Shown here one piece after another: positions 54,226 through 63,360 of a stretch of DNA of 64,000 nucleotides. The notes under the pieces were generated by a model. It searched no databases, was not told where the DNA came from, and saw only the letters and a program-made list of their open reading frames with translations. Every line of letters starts with the position of its first letter. The stretch's first letter is position 1. Source of the stretch: Dermacentor variabilis (Eukaryota > Arthropoda > Arachnida > Ixodida > Ixodidae); contig NC_134573.1 of NCBI RefSeq assembly GCF_050947875.1, forward strand, positions 31,332,115-31,396,114. The letters run 5' to 3'. The position numbers and the translations under genes were made by a program.

Positions 54226-54432
54226 ACTGCCTGTACTGCCTGGATCCCAAGGGAAGGGAAGCGTAGCAGGGGGCGGCAGAAAGTTAGGTGGGCGGATGAG
54301 ATCAAGAAGTTTGCAGGAACGGCATGGCCACAATTAGCACATGACCGGGGTTGTTGGAGAAGTATGGGAGAGGCCTTTGCCCTGCAGTGGGCGTAACCAG
54401 GCTGATGATGATGATGATGATGACTGCCTGTA
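54226..54432 (+). mobile_element. 5'-truncated RTE-like LINE tail with 10-bp TSD
   Basis: The insertion spans 54236-54422 with a perfect 10-bp duplication, ACTGCCTGTA, at 54226-54235 and 54423-54432. It carries only the last part of ORF2: PKGREA-like, RWADEIKKFAGTAWPQ, HDRGCWRSMGEAFAL-W, then GGCTGATGATGATGATGATG. It is about 90 percent like 28720-28905, hence the same subfamily. The intact TSD indicates a fairly recent event. Confidence 0.88.
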
Positions 54433-55056
54433 TAGCATCGGATAGCTGGTATATAGATAATTCTTGATGTTATCGCTTTTCCCTTAATTCTACCGCTACA
54501 ATGAAGGCCACGAACTTCGCGTTATGCGAAGTTGGCACTTTATGCATTTCCTTGGGCTGAGTCAGTGCAGTCGGGGCAAGTGATAGATTTCTGGGGGAAC
54601 GGGGAATTGAACCTGTGGTATGAAAAATATAAAAAGAACACTATACATTAGGTCAAACAAATGCTTCAGCTGCTGGTGATTTTCCTCCACCAGGACAGGT
54701 CTTTGTGACTGAGAGGAGTCGCTGCTGAAAGGTAAAAACAATATGACTTGAGGCGTCGGCAATTAACCCGTCACATTGGTTGCGCTTGCAAACTCCGCCC
54801 CAGCACCGACAGAGTTGCGAAAATGTATCGCTCGCGCGTCTTTCGTATTTTTTTTTCTTTTTCGCTTGTTGCTACAGCCAGCACGCATGACCAAACTTGA
54901 TCTTTTCTTGGCGTCACGCTAGCGTAGCACTCAGGTTCAGCATCAATTTAAACACTCCGTCGTCTAGTCGTTTGCCAAAGGACACTTCCATCGTGAGCGG
55001 GAGATATCTGCGGTAAAAGCGGGATTGATTTTAGTAACATTCTAGCGAATATATAT
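54433..55056. other. Unassigned stretch
   Basis: A T-rich run occurs at 54849-54866. No gene or repeat recognised. Confidence 0.45.
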
Positions 55057-55485
55057 TGTCGCGTGGTAGTGACAGCAAAAAAAAAACACAGTAGCAAATA
55101 CTGTGAAAGACGAAACTAAGTTTTATTGGGTGAACCTGTTTCCACAAAAAGAGGCTACACTAAAACACAACGATAGCGGCGAACACAGTCGGCGATCGCC
55201 GAAATCTGATCAGCGGTCCAAGCACGTCAGCTTTTATACACGAGCCGTCGAACATTCCAGAGTAAGCACTGGTGCCGGCGTGTCCACCAGAAAGTTCTGA
55301 ACCATTCCCGTGACGCATACATGCAGTCAGATTACACAAGGTTCGGTGCCAACAGTAAGCGAATACAACCATCGATAACATTCCAGAAACTCCCTATACA
55401 TGCAGGCGCGTTCCTCCCTGAGAGATGAGATTTGTTAGGCGGGGAAAATCGCTCACACGAAAAAAATAAACAAGTCCGCGTGTCA
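55057..55485 (-). repeat. LTR of the minus-strand gypsy element (3' LTR)
   Basis: Starts TGTCGCGTGG and ends GCGTGTCA on the plus strand, giving TG...CA ends. On the minus strand it has a TATA box, TATAAAAG (55238-55231), and a polyadenylation signal AATAAA (55127-55122). The internal side is flanked by a poly-C run at 55490-55500 (poly-G on the coding strand), fitting the polypurine tract that primes plus-strand DNA synthesis. The part 55057-55320 matches 63095-63350; the part 55330-55485 (the U3 side) does not match the other LTR. Confidence 0.8.
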
Positions 55486-55809
55486 ATGTCCCCCCCCCCC
55501 TCGAAAAGCATCGTTCCAATGCTTTAAACATAAGAGGACAGCGAAATACAAGAGGACGCTTATTAAAGAAACAATGTTCAAAGTAAGACAGTCCAAAAAT
55601 AAACGAAAGACCAAAGGTCCCAGCTACGCAAAGGCCTAAAGTTTATTAGCGCTGGTAGAACAGCTTAAGTCGGACAATGTGGACCATTTCAGGTAATCAG
55701 CGGCGCGTTGTGATAGCGAAATGCCGTCTCGTACGACCTCATGGTCGTGTTCGCCACTGCGTCGGCTGACCTTGTAGTGTCCAAAATAGTGGCGTAAAAG
55801 CTTCTCCGT

Positions 55810-56755
55810 AAGTCCTCGTCAGCGTATTGGGGTCCAAACCCAAACACGGTCACCGTTCTGGTACTCGACGTAGCGTCGTCGAAGGTTGCAGTGTCGGCTG
55901 TCCATCCTCTGCTGGTTCACGATCCGCAGGCGGACATACCGACGGGCTTCTTCGGCGTACTGGAGATAGGTGGCAACGTCAAAATTCTCTTCGTCGATGA
56001 GGTGCGGCAACATGGCGTCGAGATTCGTCTTGGGGTTTCTGTCGTAAACCAGCTTGAACGGAGAGATGTGTGTTGTTTCTTGCACCGCCGTGTTGTAAGC
56101 GAAGATTACGTACGACACGATAGCATCCCAGGTGTTGTGCTCGAAGTCGACGTACATAGCTAGCATATCGGCGAGGGTCTTATTCTGGGCTCCGTAAGAC
56201 TACGTGTCCGCGGGTGGCAGGCAGTTGTCCTCCTGTTCCTTGTCTGGCTATATTGCAGAATGGCTTGGGTGAGCTCCGCTGTAAAAGCCGTTCATCTGTC
56301 GGTGATGAGGACTTTTTTGGGCGCCATGTCGCCGCAGGATGTTCACGACAAAAAAATTCGCAACTTTGGCTGTGCTACATTTCGGCAGAGCTTTTGTTTC
56401 AGCCAATCGACTTTGGTAGTCGGTCGCCACGACGATGCACTGATTTCCATATGTTAACATCGGAAACAGTCCGAACAAGTCCATCCCTATCTGCTGAAAT
56501 GGTCGGCAAGGAGGCTCGATCGGCTGTAGTAATCCTGCTGGACTTGTGGGTGGTATCTTGCGTCGTGGCAGTCTAGACATGCCCTGATGTAACGGGCGAC
56601 GTTAGCGGTGAGGCGAGGCCAGCAATAATTTTCCTGTATTCTCGATAGCCTCCGGGAGAATCCGAGGTGCCCAGCGGTCGGATCGTCATGCAGGGCGTGC
56701 AGTACTTGTGGACTCAACGCTTAAGGAATAACAAGAAGTTAGTCGGCGCGGACTG
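55810..56755 (-). pseudogene. gypsy integrase, main part, broken
   Basis: On the minus strand: VLHALHDDPTAGHLGFSRRL (zinc-binding H-H) and YIRACLDCHDARYHP (C-x2-C) near 56700-56600, then after a frameshift QQIGMDLFGLFPMLTYGNQC (first catalytic Asp) and AETKALPKCSTAKVANFFVV. The second Asp block is shifted. The third block is followed by MLAMYVDFEHNTWDAIVSYV and FKLVYDRNPKTNLDAMLPHL, and RYVEYQNGDRVWVWTPIR near 55830. It would have joined cDNA to the host chromosome. Confidence 0.85.
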
Positions 56756-56759
56756 GTTA

Positions 56760-57390
56760 GAAGTTCTTCTTTACGAGTAGTTTATATGAAAGTTATAGCA
56801 GTGCAAAGATATATATAGATAGAAAGATTTATTTCTCTGAAAACAAAGTGCAGAATGAGAGAGTATGGAATGGAAAAAGCTGCCAAATGCAAATGAGGAC
56901 CCCCTACGCCCCACAGAGCAGCAGTATCGTGATAAACAAAGGCAATGCGATAGTATGCAAAGTTTGCAAACAACAGAATTGTAAATCAGAGAGAAACATT
57001 CTCAATACGCGTAATCTCTTGCATACTTGTAATCTATCACGTAATAAATTACATAATTATCATTTTACACAATTAACGCAATTGCACAATTTCGCGCCAA
57101 CTTCCATTACAGAATTCTAACGCCAATGTAGACAAAAATACAAATGAATAGAATTCACTCAAGTCACTTATAATGTATTGTGAGACGTAGTTTAACCTGT
57201 GTGGGAAGGGCTGACCTACGTTTACATAACACGCCATTTATTCTGTTCATTTTAGCACCAATATTTTCAATTTGTAGGTCACAATTGATCGTCTCAGAGA
57301 ATACAACAACAATAGATTTTATACTGGGTACAATATCAGTCTCGATATCAATGTCAATATAATATCAATATGATATCAATATCAATGCAT
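56760..57390. other. Insert inside integrase, unclassified
   Basis: Gypsy similarity stops at about 57390 and resumes at 56755. The ~630 bp between is AT-rich with AATATCAATATCAATG-type simple repeats at 57340-57385 and a CAAGGACAAGACACAAGCGC word at 57401-57420, similar to 3' untranslated words of Penelope-like elements. Origin unresolved; no frame is informative. Confidence 0.5.
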
Positions 57391-57953
57391 CCACAATGGA
57401 ACAAGGACAAGACACAAGCGCTGTTTCTACGAGTGGGCTGTTTTGATGTGAGAACGAAGACAATCCTCGCTTAAGTGCCCTAGGGACAAGGTCGGTGTTC
57501 CCTTCCAAATACTCGACGAGGCTTTTTAGTTCCAGGTCTGCTCGTTGCTGTTCAGCGAAGTCTTCCGCGCTTATTATTCCAAGAAAGGAGTCGTCATCTT
57601 CTTCATCTTGCGACGGCGGGTTAATGGGCGCGCGTGGTAGGAAATCGGCATCAGACTGTTTTCGTCGGGACTTGTACATTACTCTGATGTATTATTGCAG
57701 TATGAGGCTCCACCACACTAGCCGTACTGAAGGGTCCTTTAAATTGGCTAACCAAGACAACGCGTGATAATAGCGAACGACTTAGAATGGCCTGCAATAT
57801 AGGTAAGGGCGAAATATTCCTGTACCCCAAATTATGGCAAGGCATACCTTTCCCTTGTAGAATTATTGACTTCCACTTTTGACAGCCACCAGCTAGCGTA
57901 AGCCATCACCTGTTCAAGTCCGTCTTTGCTATGGACAGGGATGGCATCGAGGC
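57391..57953 (-). pseudogene. gypsy RNase H and integrase start, broken
   Basis: On the minus strand: LGLDAIPVHSKDGLEQVMAY and ASWWLSKVEVNNSTREKG, a degraded Y-SRSLSKAE...STTEKE block; then KSRRKQSDADFLPRAPINPP and QRADLELKSLVEYLEGNTDL from 57679. The order continues directly from RT. The frame is broken several times (57845, 57660). Confidence 0.8.
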
Positions 57954-58750
57954 CTAGGCTACTGGCATGGATTTTGGTATAGACGTCCTCATCGAAGAGC
58001 GCGAGTAACGGCGGCGGCTAAAAGCATTGTTTAAGATCTTGAAATGTCTTGGCCTGCGGCCTTTCCTACTTGAACTCGACATCACATTAGTTACATGTGT
58101 CAGCGGCTCAGAGATGCGTGAGAAGTCCTTCACAAAACGCCTGTAGTAGTCAGACATGCCAAGAAAAATACGCAGTGCATTCTTGTAGATGGCCTGCGGC
58201 AAAGTTGCAATGGCAGCTGTCTTCTGTGGTTCGCGGCGGACTCGAGATTTGCGGATGACGTTGCCTAGGAACAGAAGCTCATCGTAAGCGAAGTGCGAAT
58301 TTTCTGGCTTCAGAGTGAGCCATGATGACTTGACGGCCTCTAGTACTGTCGCAAGCCGCCTAAGGTTGTCGTCGAAATTTGCGGCGAAAACGGTGACGTC
58401 ATTCAAGTAAAGAGAGAAGCCTACCACTTCAATCCTCCTTAAACCGTGTCCCTCACGCGCTGGAACGTTGCAGTTGCCGAGCACCGTCCATGTGCCATTA
58501 CCTTGAACTCACTGGGGCCGTCTGGCGTGATGAAGGCGGTTTTTCGCGATGTTCTTCGTCGACTTCTATTTGGCATTGCCACACTTGACGTCGATCGACG
58601 AAAAGTATTTAGCGTTGCAGATCCGATCCGATGCGTCGTCTACCCGTGGGAGGGAGTATACGTCCTTCTTCGGTAATCTTGTTCAGTCCACGATAATCGA
58701 CGCAGAAACGTAGAGTTCCGTCCTATTTCTTCACCAAGACTACAGGAGAT
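57954..58750 (-). pseudogene. gypsy reverse transcriptase, downstream part, broken
   Basis: Starts at the junction with the nested element: SPVVLVKK, stop, DGTLRFCVDYRGLNKITEE (58753-58680). Further on, LYLNDVTVFAANFDDNLRRL (58400), where the catalytic YLDD reads YLND. Next come HFAYDELLFLGNVIRKSRVR and FLGMSDYYRRFVKDFSRISE. The second Asp of the metal site is therefore changed. The remainder, after 58050, drifts out of frame. Confidence 0.85.
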
Positions 58751-58792
58751 TACTAGAACGACAGAAAGCTGAGCTAGTTGGTAAGGATTCAT

Positions 58793-59170
58793 TATGCAAA
58801 ATAGAAGTGAGGCGTGCAGACAGGACACAAGAGTAGAGAAGTGGACAACACGAACGTCGACTATCAACTGAAGGGGGCACTGAGGCGAAAAAAGAAAGAA
58901 GGCACAAAACTCATCTGCGCATGCTCAGGAATGGTAACACCACGTGTCAATCGGCTAAACGTGCCGGCCTACGTGAGAGATAAATGTTAAGGTACTTAAT
59001 CTCTTCCTTATGTAAAGTAATCGAAGGCTGACTCACGCACGCACTTCCACCATTATAGATATGCCATGCCTCTACCATAAGACGCGTATCTTCGTTCTTA
59101 TGCCTGTACAATATCGCGCATTCATCTAACTCTGGCGTGCAGTTACAATCTCGGCAATGAAGCGAAAGAT
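58793..59170 (-). repeat. Inverted 3' arm of the Penelope-like element
   Basis: Minus-strand copy of 60317-60692. It encodes the C-terminal HCRDCNCTPELDECAILYRH block without the stop preceding it and the full 3' untranslated end. Differences from the right arm include AACATTTATC versus AACAGTTATC and CCTTCTTTCTTTTTT versus CCTTTCTTTTTT. The symmetric centre is the RT frame itself. Confidence 0.9.
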
Positions 59171-60541
59171 TCACTAGTTCAGTATTTGAGAGAGGAAAAT
59201 CCTGGTGATTGTACTGCTTTTAGTATGGATATCGAAGACCTGTATTATTCCTTGCCGCATGACGGCTTGCTAAATTCCGTAAATGAGTGCATCAAAGAAC
59301 AAGTGCAAGAGTCGGCTTTTATTGACAGATGCGGTGTTTCCACGGGAGCTTTTCTAGAAATTCTTTCAATGTACTTGAAGTCGACGCTGATTGGATGGAG
59401 AGATGGCGTTTTTCTGCAGAAATCAGGCATTTGTATTGGCTCAAAGGTTGCCCCTATTCTTAGCAACATTTACCTGAGTAAGGTTGACAACTGCTTAGAG
59501 CAAGCCTTAGGTGATAGTGTTATCAAGATATTTCGTTACGTCGATGATTACCTGATTTTCTGTAATAGGGAAGAATTCGATTCCGCTGCTACCTCAGTAA
59601 GTGAGCAATTTAAACTTTATGGGGGAGGATTAAAGTTTACCAAGGAATTTCCTCAGCGACGCGTAATTCAGTTTCTTGACATTTCCTTGATCTTCGAACA
59701 AAATCATGTTTGTTGGCAGTACTCCCCAAGATCTTCGAAGCCATTGCTAAACTTTCAATCCAAGCATTCTAAATTAGTAAAAAACGGAATTGCCATGTCG
59801 TGCCTTAAGTCTTCCCTCACCAGATCGTGCATGCACAAAATGAGCGCCAGTTTTAATGCGCAGGTCCGGCGCCTATTAGAAGCAGGGTATCCTAGTGTAG
59901 CGGTGGCCACTGTGGCTGAGCGCCTGAAGAAGTCGGTTTCGAGAGGGACGGACGTGATTACAGAAAGCAGTAATAGCAAGAAAAGAGTAGTGGCTATTCC
60001 GTATATTCATTCAGTGTAGCACAGGCTTAAAGAAGTTGCTAGTAGATATGATGTTAATCTTGCTTTCACTGCTCCCAATAAGCTAGGTAAGATATGCGCT
60101 GCCGTACAGAATAAAAAGGAGCGGGTAAACGGCAAAAAACGAACAGATATTTGTCCAGTGAAGCACAATAAGAACAACTGTTTTACTGACTGTCGTATGG
60201 GTGTGGTTTATAAAATTCCCCTCAGCTGTGGCCAGTTCTACGTAGGGCAAACGGGACGGTGTATCAATCAGAGGCTAATGAAATATTAAAGGTCGTTAAC
60301 CGGTGGATCGCCTTCTAATCTTTCGCTTCATTGCCGAGATTGTAACTGCACGCCAGAGTTAGATGAATGCGCGATATTGTACAGGCATAAGAATGAAGAT
60401 ACGCGTCTTATGGTAGAGGCATGGCAAATCTATAATGGTGGAAGTGCGTGCGTGAGTCAGCCTTCGATTACTTTACATAAGGAAGAGATTAAGTACCTTA
60501 ACAGTTATCTCTCACGTAGGTCGGCACGTTTACCCGATTGA
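59171..60541 (+). pseudogene. Penelope-like RT and GIY-YIG endonuclease, two stop codons
   Basis: One frame runs the whole way. RT: CTAFSMDIEDLYYSLPHDGL, CIGSKVAPILSNIYLSKVDN, FRYVDDYLIFC (catalytic YVDD intact, about 59534), RRVIQFLDISLIF. Linker: RRLLEAGYP and VVAIPYIHSV. At 60017 a TAG stop interrupts, then HRLKEVASRYDVNLAFTAPN. Endonuclease: VVYKIPLSCGQFYVGQTGRC (about 60200), the GIY-YIG start; a TAA stop at 60289; then HCRDCNCTPELDECAI and MVEAWQIYNGGSACVS, stop at 60541. The N-terminal third of the RT is missing (5' truncation). With only two stops it is the best-preserved protein in the window. It would copy its RNA using the GIY-YIG nick. Confidence 0.9.
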
Positions 60542-60699
60542 CACGTGGTGTTACCATTCCTGAGCATGTGCAGATGAGTTTTGTGCCTTTCTTTTTTCGC
60601 CTCAGTGCCCCCTTCATTTGATAGTCGGCGTTCGTGTTGTCCACTTCTCTACTCTTGTGTCTTGTCTGCACGCCTCACTTCTATTTTGCATAAGGAGAT

Positions 60700-61035
60700 G
60701 ACTACAGGCTTTTCGATGGCTGGATGATGTCGTCGTGCAGTAATTTGTTGACTTTTTACCTTATAACTTCACGTTCTCGGATCAAAACTCGTTATGGACT
60801 CTGGCGGGGTGGTCGAGCGCACTCTTCGATTGTTATACGATGCTTTGCAACTGGTGTTTGTGAAATCCTCGACGAAGATGAAAAGCAGTCCTTGTATCGA
60901 CACAGAAGACATCTGAGCTTTTGCTGTTTGCTCAGGGCGAGACTTAGATTTATGTCGACGTCTGCTTCGAGAACTACGGTCATCGGCGTAGATGCCGCAG
61001 AATTGAAGAACACAAACGCATTGCTGGTTTCCACA
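60700..61035 (-). pseudogene. gypsy RT upstream part, broken
   Basis: On the minus strand: LEADVDINLSLALSKQQKLR, CFSSSSRISQTPVAKHRITI and RPPRQSPYRV, then REREVIR with LLHDDIIQPSKS leading to the insertion site at 60693. This is the protease-RT linker and RT start; the missing SPWASPVV continues at 58753 beyond the nested element. A stop lies near 60760. Confidence 0.82.
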
Positions 61036-61332
61036 ATTTCATCGATGTATGCAATCGTCGTACCCTTGTTTATGTCCTTGAACTCCTGGCTTAAGTTTCA
61101 CTTTGGATTTCCCTCCGTACAATCAAGCGATCCGTGTTGCAACTCAAATTTCACGGTCAAGCAGTAGACATTAGTCGCCCTCGATGACGCCTTCTGTGTC
61201 TGCGGGTGTTTCGCCACCGAAAGTAATGACAATGTTGGAGCGAGGCAGGATGTTGACTTGGTCCTCAAGTACAATTAAGACACGCTGACAGGAAGGCCTC
61301 TCCGTCGGGTATCGCTAGGACTGTGGGCATCG
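61036..61332. other. gypsy protease-RT linker, unreadable
   Basis: Expected position of the linker; too degraded to translate with confidence. Confidence 0.4.
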
Positions 61333-61734
61333 TTATCGACTTCGACCTCGGTCGATAATGGCACCGTATAGGTTCATGAGGTCCATACCGAGAATTCCGT
61401 CTCGTGAGCACTGTTGGATGACAACGAGAGTTGCAGGGCAGGCCCGGTCATGAACTGTAATTCTTGCCGTGCAGATTCGCGTCGGCGTTACACGATGTCC
61501 TCCAGCTGTCTGAATTTGAGGTTCGTCCCTTGCACCTTTGAATTTCTGCAGCTTGGCGGCGAATAATTCACTGAAGACGAAGTAGTCAGCTGTTGTGTCC
61601 GCAAAGGCAGGGACTGGGTGGCCCTCTAGAAGCACGTCGAGGTCGGTTGTTCTTTGTATTGCGTAGCAATTAGGTGTTGACATCGGATCGCGGCTGCATC
61701 GTGCCGAAGGGTGGCTGGTAGGTGGCGCCTCCAT
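61333..61734 (-). pseudogene. gypsy aspartic protease with mutated active site
   Basis: A 134-codon open frame: YAIQRTTDLDVLLEGHPVPA, FADTTADYFVFSELFAAKLQ, then QIQTAGGHRVTPTRICTARI and CSRDGILGMDLMNLYGAIID. Length and order fit a complete retroviral-type protease, ending IIDRGRSR. The catalytic DTGAD reads DTTAD, so the Gly essential for the active-site turn is missing. The enzyme would be inactive even though the frame is open. Confidence 0.88.
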
Positions 61735-61893
61735 CAGTTGCTGTTTTTAGTTTTCCCGATATGAGCTGACAGAGTGGCTCCGGGCTCGGCCAGCGTATGT
61801 ACAGCTCTGCGGTAACCGGTAGGAGCCTGGTGAAGACTTCGTCGAGGGCTCCCCTGAGTAGGAGCGAGGTAGTCGGCGATATCACGAGGGCGT

Positions 61894-62935
61894 TCACCTT
61901 GCTGCGAGCGCGGGGCGTTGACGGCGAACCCTCGTAGCCCCTTTCGCGGTACGGGCATCGGTGCTAGACATGTCTGGCTTCGCCGCAGTGATAGTAAAGC
62001 GTGCCGTGGTCGGGTGCCCGCAAAATGTCCGGCTTCCTCGGCTGGCTGCGCTGGGCGATGGGCGGGCGAGCTGGCGGCGGCCGGCGGAACTGCGTCGATA
62101 CAGCGCCCTACCTAGCGCAGGCGCGAAGGGGGAACGTGACGGCGGGCTACGGCGGCGTACGTGATCGCTTCCGGCTGAGGCTGTGGCGATTGAGGTTGTC
62201 CGAATTATTGTTGGAGCTCCTCGCGTACGACGTCGGCAATTGAAGCCACCTGTGGCTGTGATGAAGGGACAACCCCTGAAGCTCCTCCCACGCGACCGTT
62301 CTGACAGTTTCGCCCTGGTCGTCGGTGGCCAGTGATTGAACTCCGGCATAGTTTGTTTAGTTCTTGCGACGGTTGAATTAATGTTTCCGCATTTCCATTG
62401 TCATCTGGGTGCTGGTTGCCTCGCAAAGAAACTTGTCGTCGGTCTTAAGTGGGCTTCGTATCTTTCCGGCGAAACGTTCGTCCTTCAGACCACGCATGAG
62501 TAGGCGAACTTTCTTGGACATTTCCGGGTCAGTGTGGCGGAATAGATGGCTCATCTCCTCCGTGAAGATCGCGATGATCTCATTAGGTAGTTGCGCTCGT
62601 GTTTCTTGTAGCGCTTGGGCTTGCTCTCTGCGTATAACGCTTGGGAATGTCTGCAGGAAGCCCCTGCAGAACAGGTCCCACGTCGTTAAGCTGGCTTCTC
62701 GGTTCTCGAACAACGCCCTAGCGGCGTCGTTAAGTGCGAAAAAGACTTCTCGCATCTTGTCGTCACTGTTCCAGCTGGTAAATTTAGCGACCCTCTCATA
62801 CGTCTCACGCCAGCTTTCCGGGTCCTCGAATGTTGAACCGCGGAACGTTGGTGGCTGCCTGGGCTGCTGCTGCACGATCGGTGTTGGCGACTCTGGTGCT
62901 CTCATTGTAGCTGCTGTCGTGGTCGTGCACTCCAT
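61894..62935 (-). pseudogene. gypsy gag, mostly open
   Basis: A 185-codon frame (62935-62378) reads PPTFRGSTFEDPESWRETYE, RVAKFTSWNSDDKMREVFFA, LNDAARALFENREASLTTWD, FCRGFLQTFPSVIRREQAQA and VRLLMRGLKDERFAGKIR, a capsid-like region. A stop near 62375 is followed by other frames down to 61894 that contain a nucleocapsid-like arginine-rich part without a clear CCHC knuckle. The 5' boundary continues as leader to the LTR at 63095. Confidence 0.82.
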
Positions 62936-63094
62936 GGTCTTCTAAGGCAAAAGCCCGTGCTCCGCGGGCAGACCTTGCAGCCTGCATCTAGATCACTTGT
63001 CCTTGGCGATGTTCGTGTGCTCTTCGCGGCTGGGGCTTGACTTACGGCTTTGCGGTTGCGTTCGGCACATGAACGCACTAACACCTCCATCAGG
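62936..63094 (-). other. gypsy leader between 5' LTR and gag
   Basis: The primer-binding site would adjoin the LTR end at 63095; on the minus strand it starts CCTGATGGAGG. I could not match it to a tRNA 3' end with confidence. Confidence 0.4.
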
Positions 63095-63360
63095 TGCCAC
63101 GTGGTATTGACGGTGACTAATACAGTGGCAAATCTGTGAATGACGAAACTAAATTTTATTACACGAACGTGTGCCCACAAAAGCAAGTTACACTCACAGC
63201 GATAGCGGCGAACACGGTTGGCAATCGTCGAAATCTGATCTGCCGGTCTAGTGCGTCGGCTTTCATACACGAGCCATGGAACGTTCCGGAGTAATCGCTG
63301 GTACCCGCGTGTCTTCCAGAAAGTTCGTCATTCGCGTCGCGCATACATGCAATCAGGGGC
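63095..63360 (-). repeat. LTR of the minus-strand gypsy element (5' LTR, partial match)
   Basis: Plus-strand start TGCCACGTGGTA matches TGTCGCGTGGTA of the 55057 LTR, and homologous blocks follow: GACGAAACTAAATTTTATT, GATAGCGGCGAACACGG, CGAAATCTGATC, ACACGAGCCATGGAACGTTCC, CAGAAAGTTC, CGCATACATGCA. The TATA box is degraded to TATGAAAG on the minus strand. Similarity ends near 63350, so the U3 side differs from the other LTR. Confidence 0.75.

Larger units (their letters stand above)
58744..60699 (+). mobile_element. Penelope-like element with inverted 3' arm, 7-bp TSD, nested in gypsy RT
   Basis: The insertion spans 58751-60692 and is flanked by AGGAGAT at 58744-58750 and 60693-60699; the gypsy RT reads KS...SPVVLV across the junction if it is removed. 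It contains a plus-strand reading frame (59171-60541) and, to its left, a minus-strand copy of its own 3' end. Left arm 58793-59170 and right arm 60317-60692 are inverted copies with about 95 percent identity by eye. The left arm also carries 42 bp more of the 3' untranslated end (58751-58792) that is missing on the right. Inverted partial copies are known for Penelope-like elements. The two arms can fold into a stem of about 376 bp. Confidence 0.9.
55057..63360 (-). mobile_element. Ty3/gypsy LTR-retrotransposon, minus strand, with nested insertions
   Basis: From right to left it holds the LTR-like 63360-63095, gag (62935-61894), protease (61734-61333), RT start (61035-60700), [nested Penelope-like element], RT remainder (58750-57954), RNase H (57950-57600), integrase start (57680-57390), [~630-bp insert], integrase (56755-55810), polypurine tract and the LTR 55485-55057. 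Protein similarity to one family runs through all parts. It is distinct from the plus-strand gypsy at 41490. Protease and RT active-site motifs are mutated and many frame breaks exist, so it is inactive. Confidence 0.85.
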
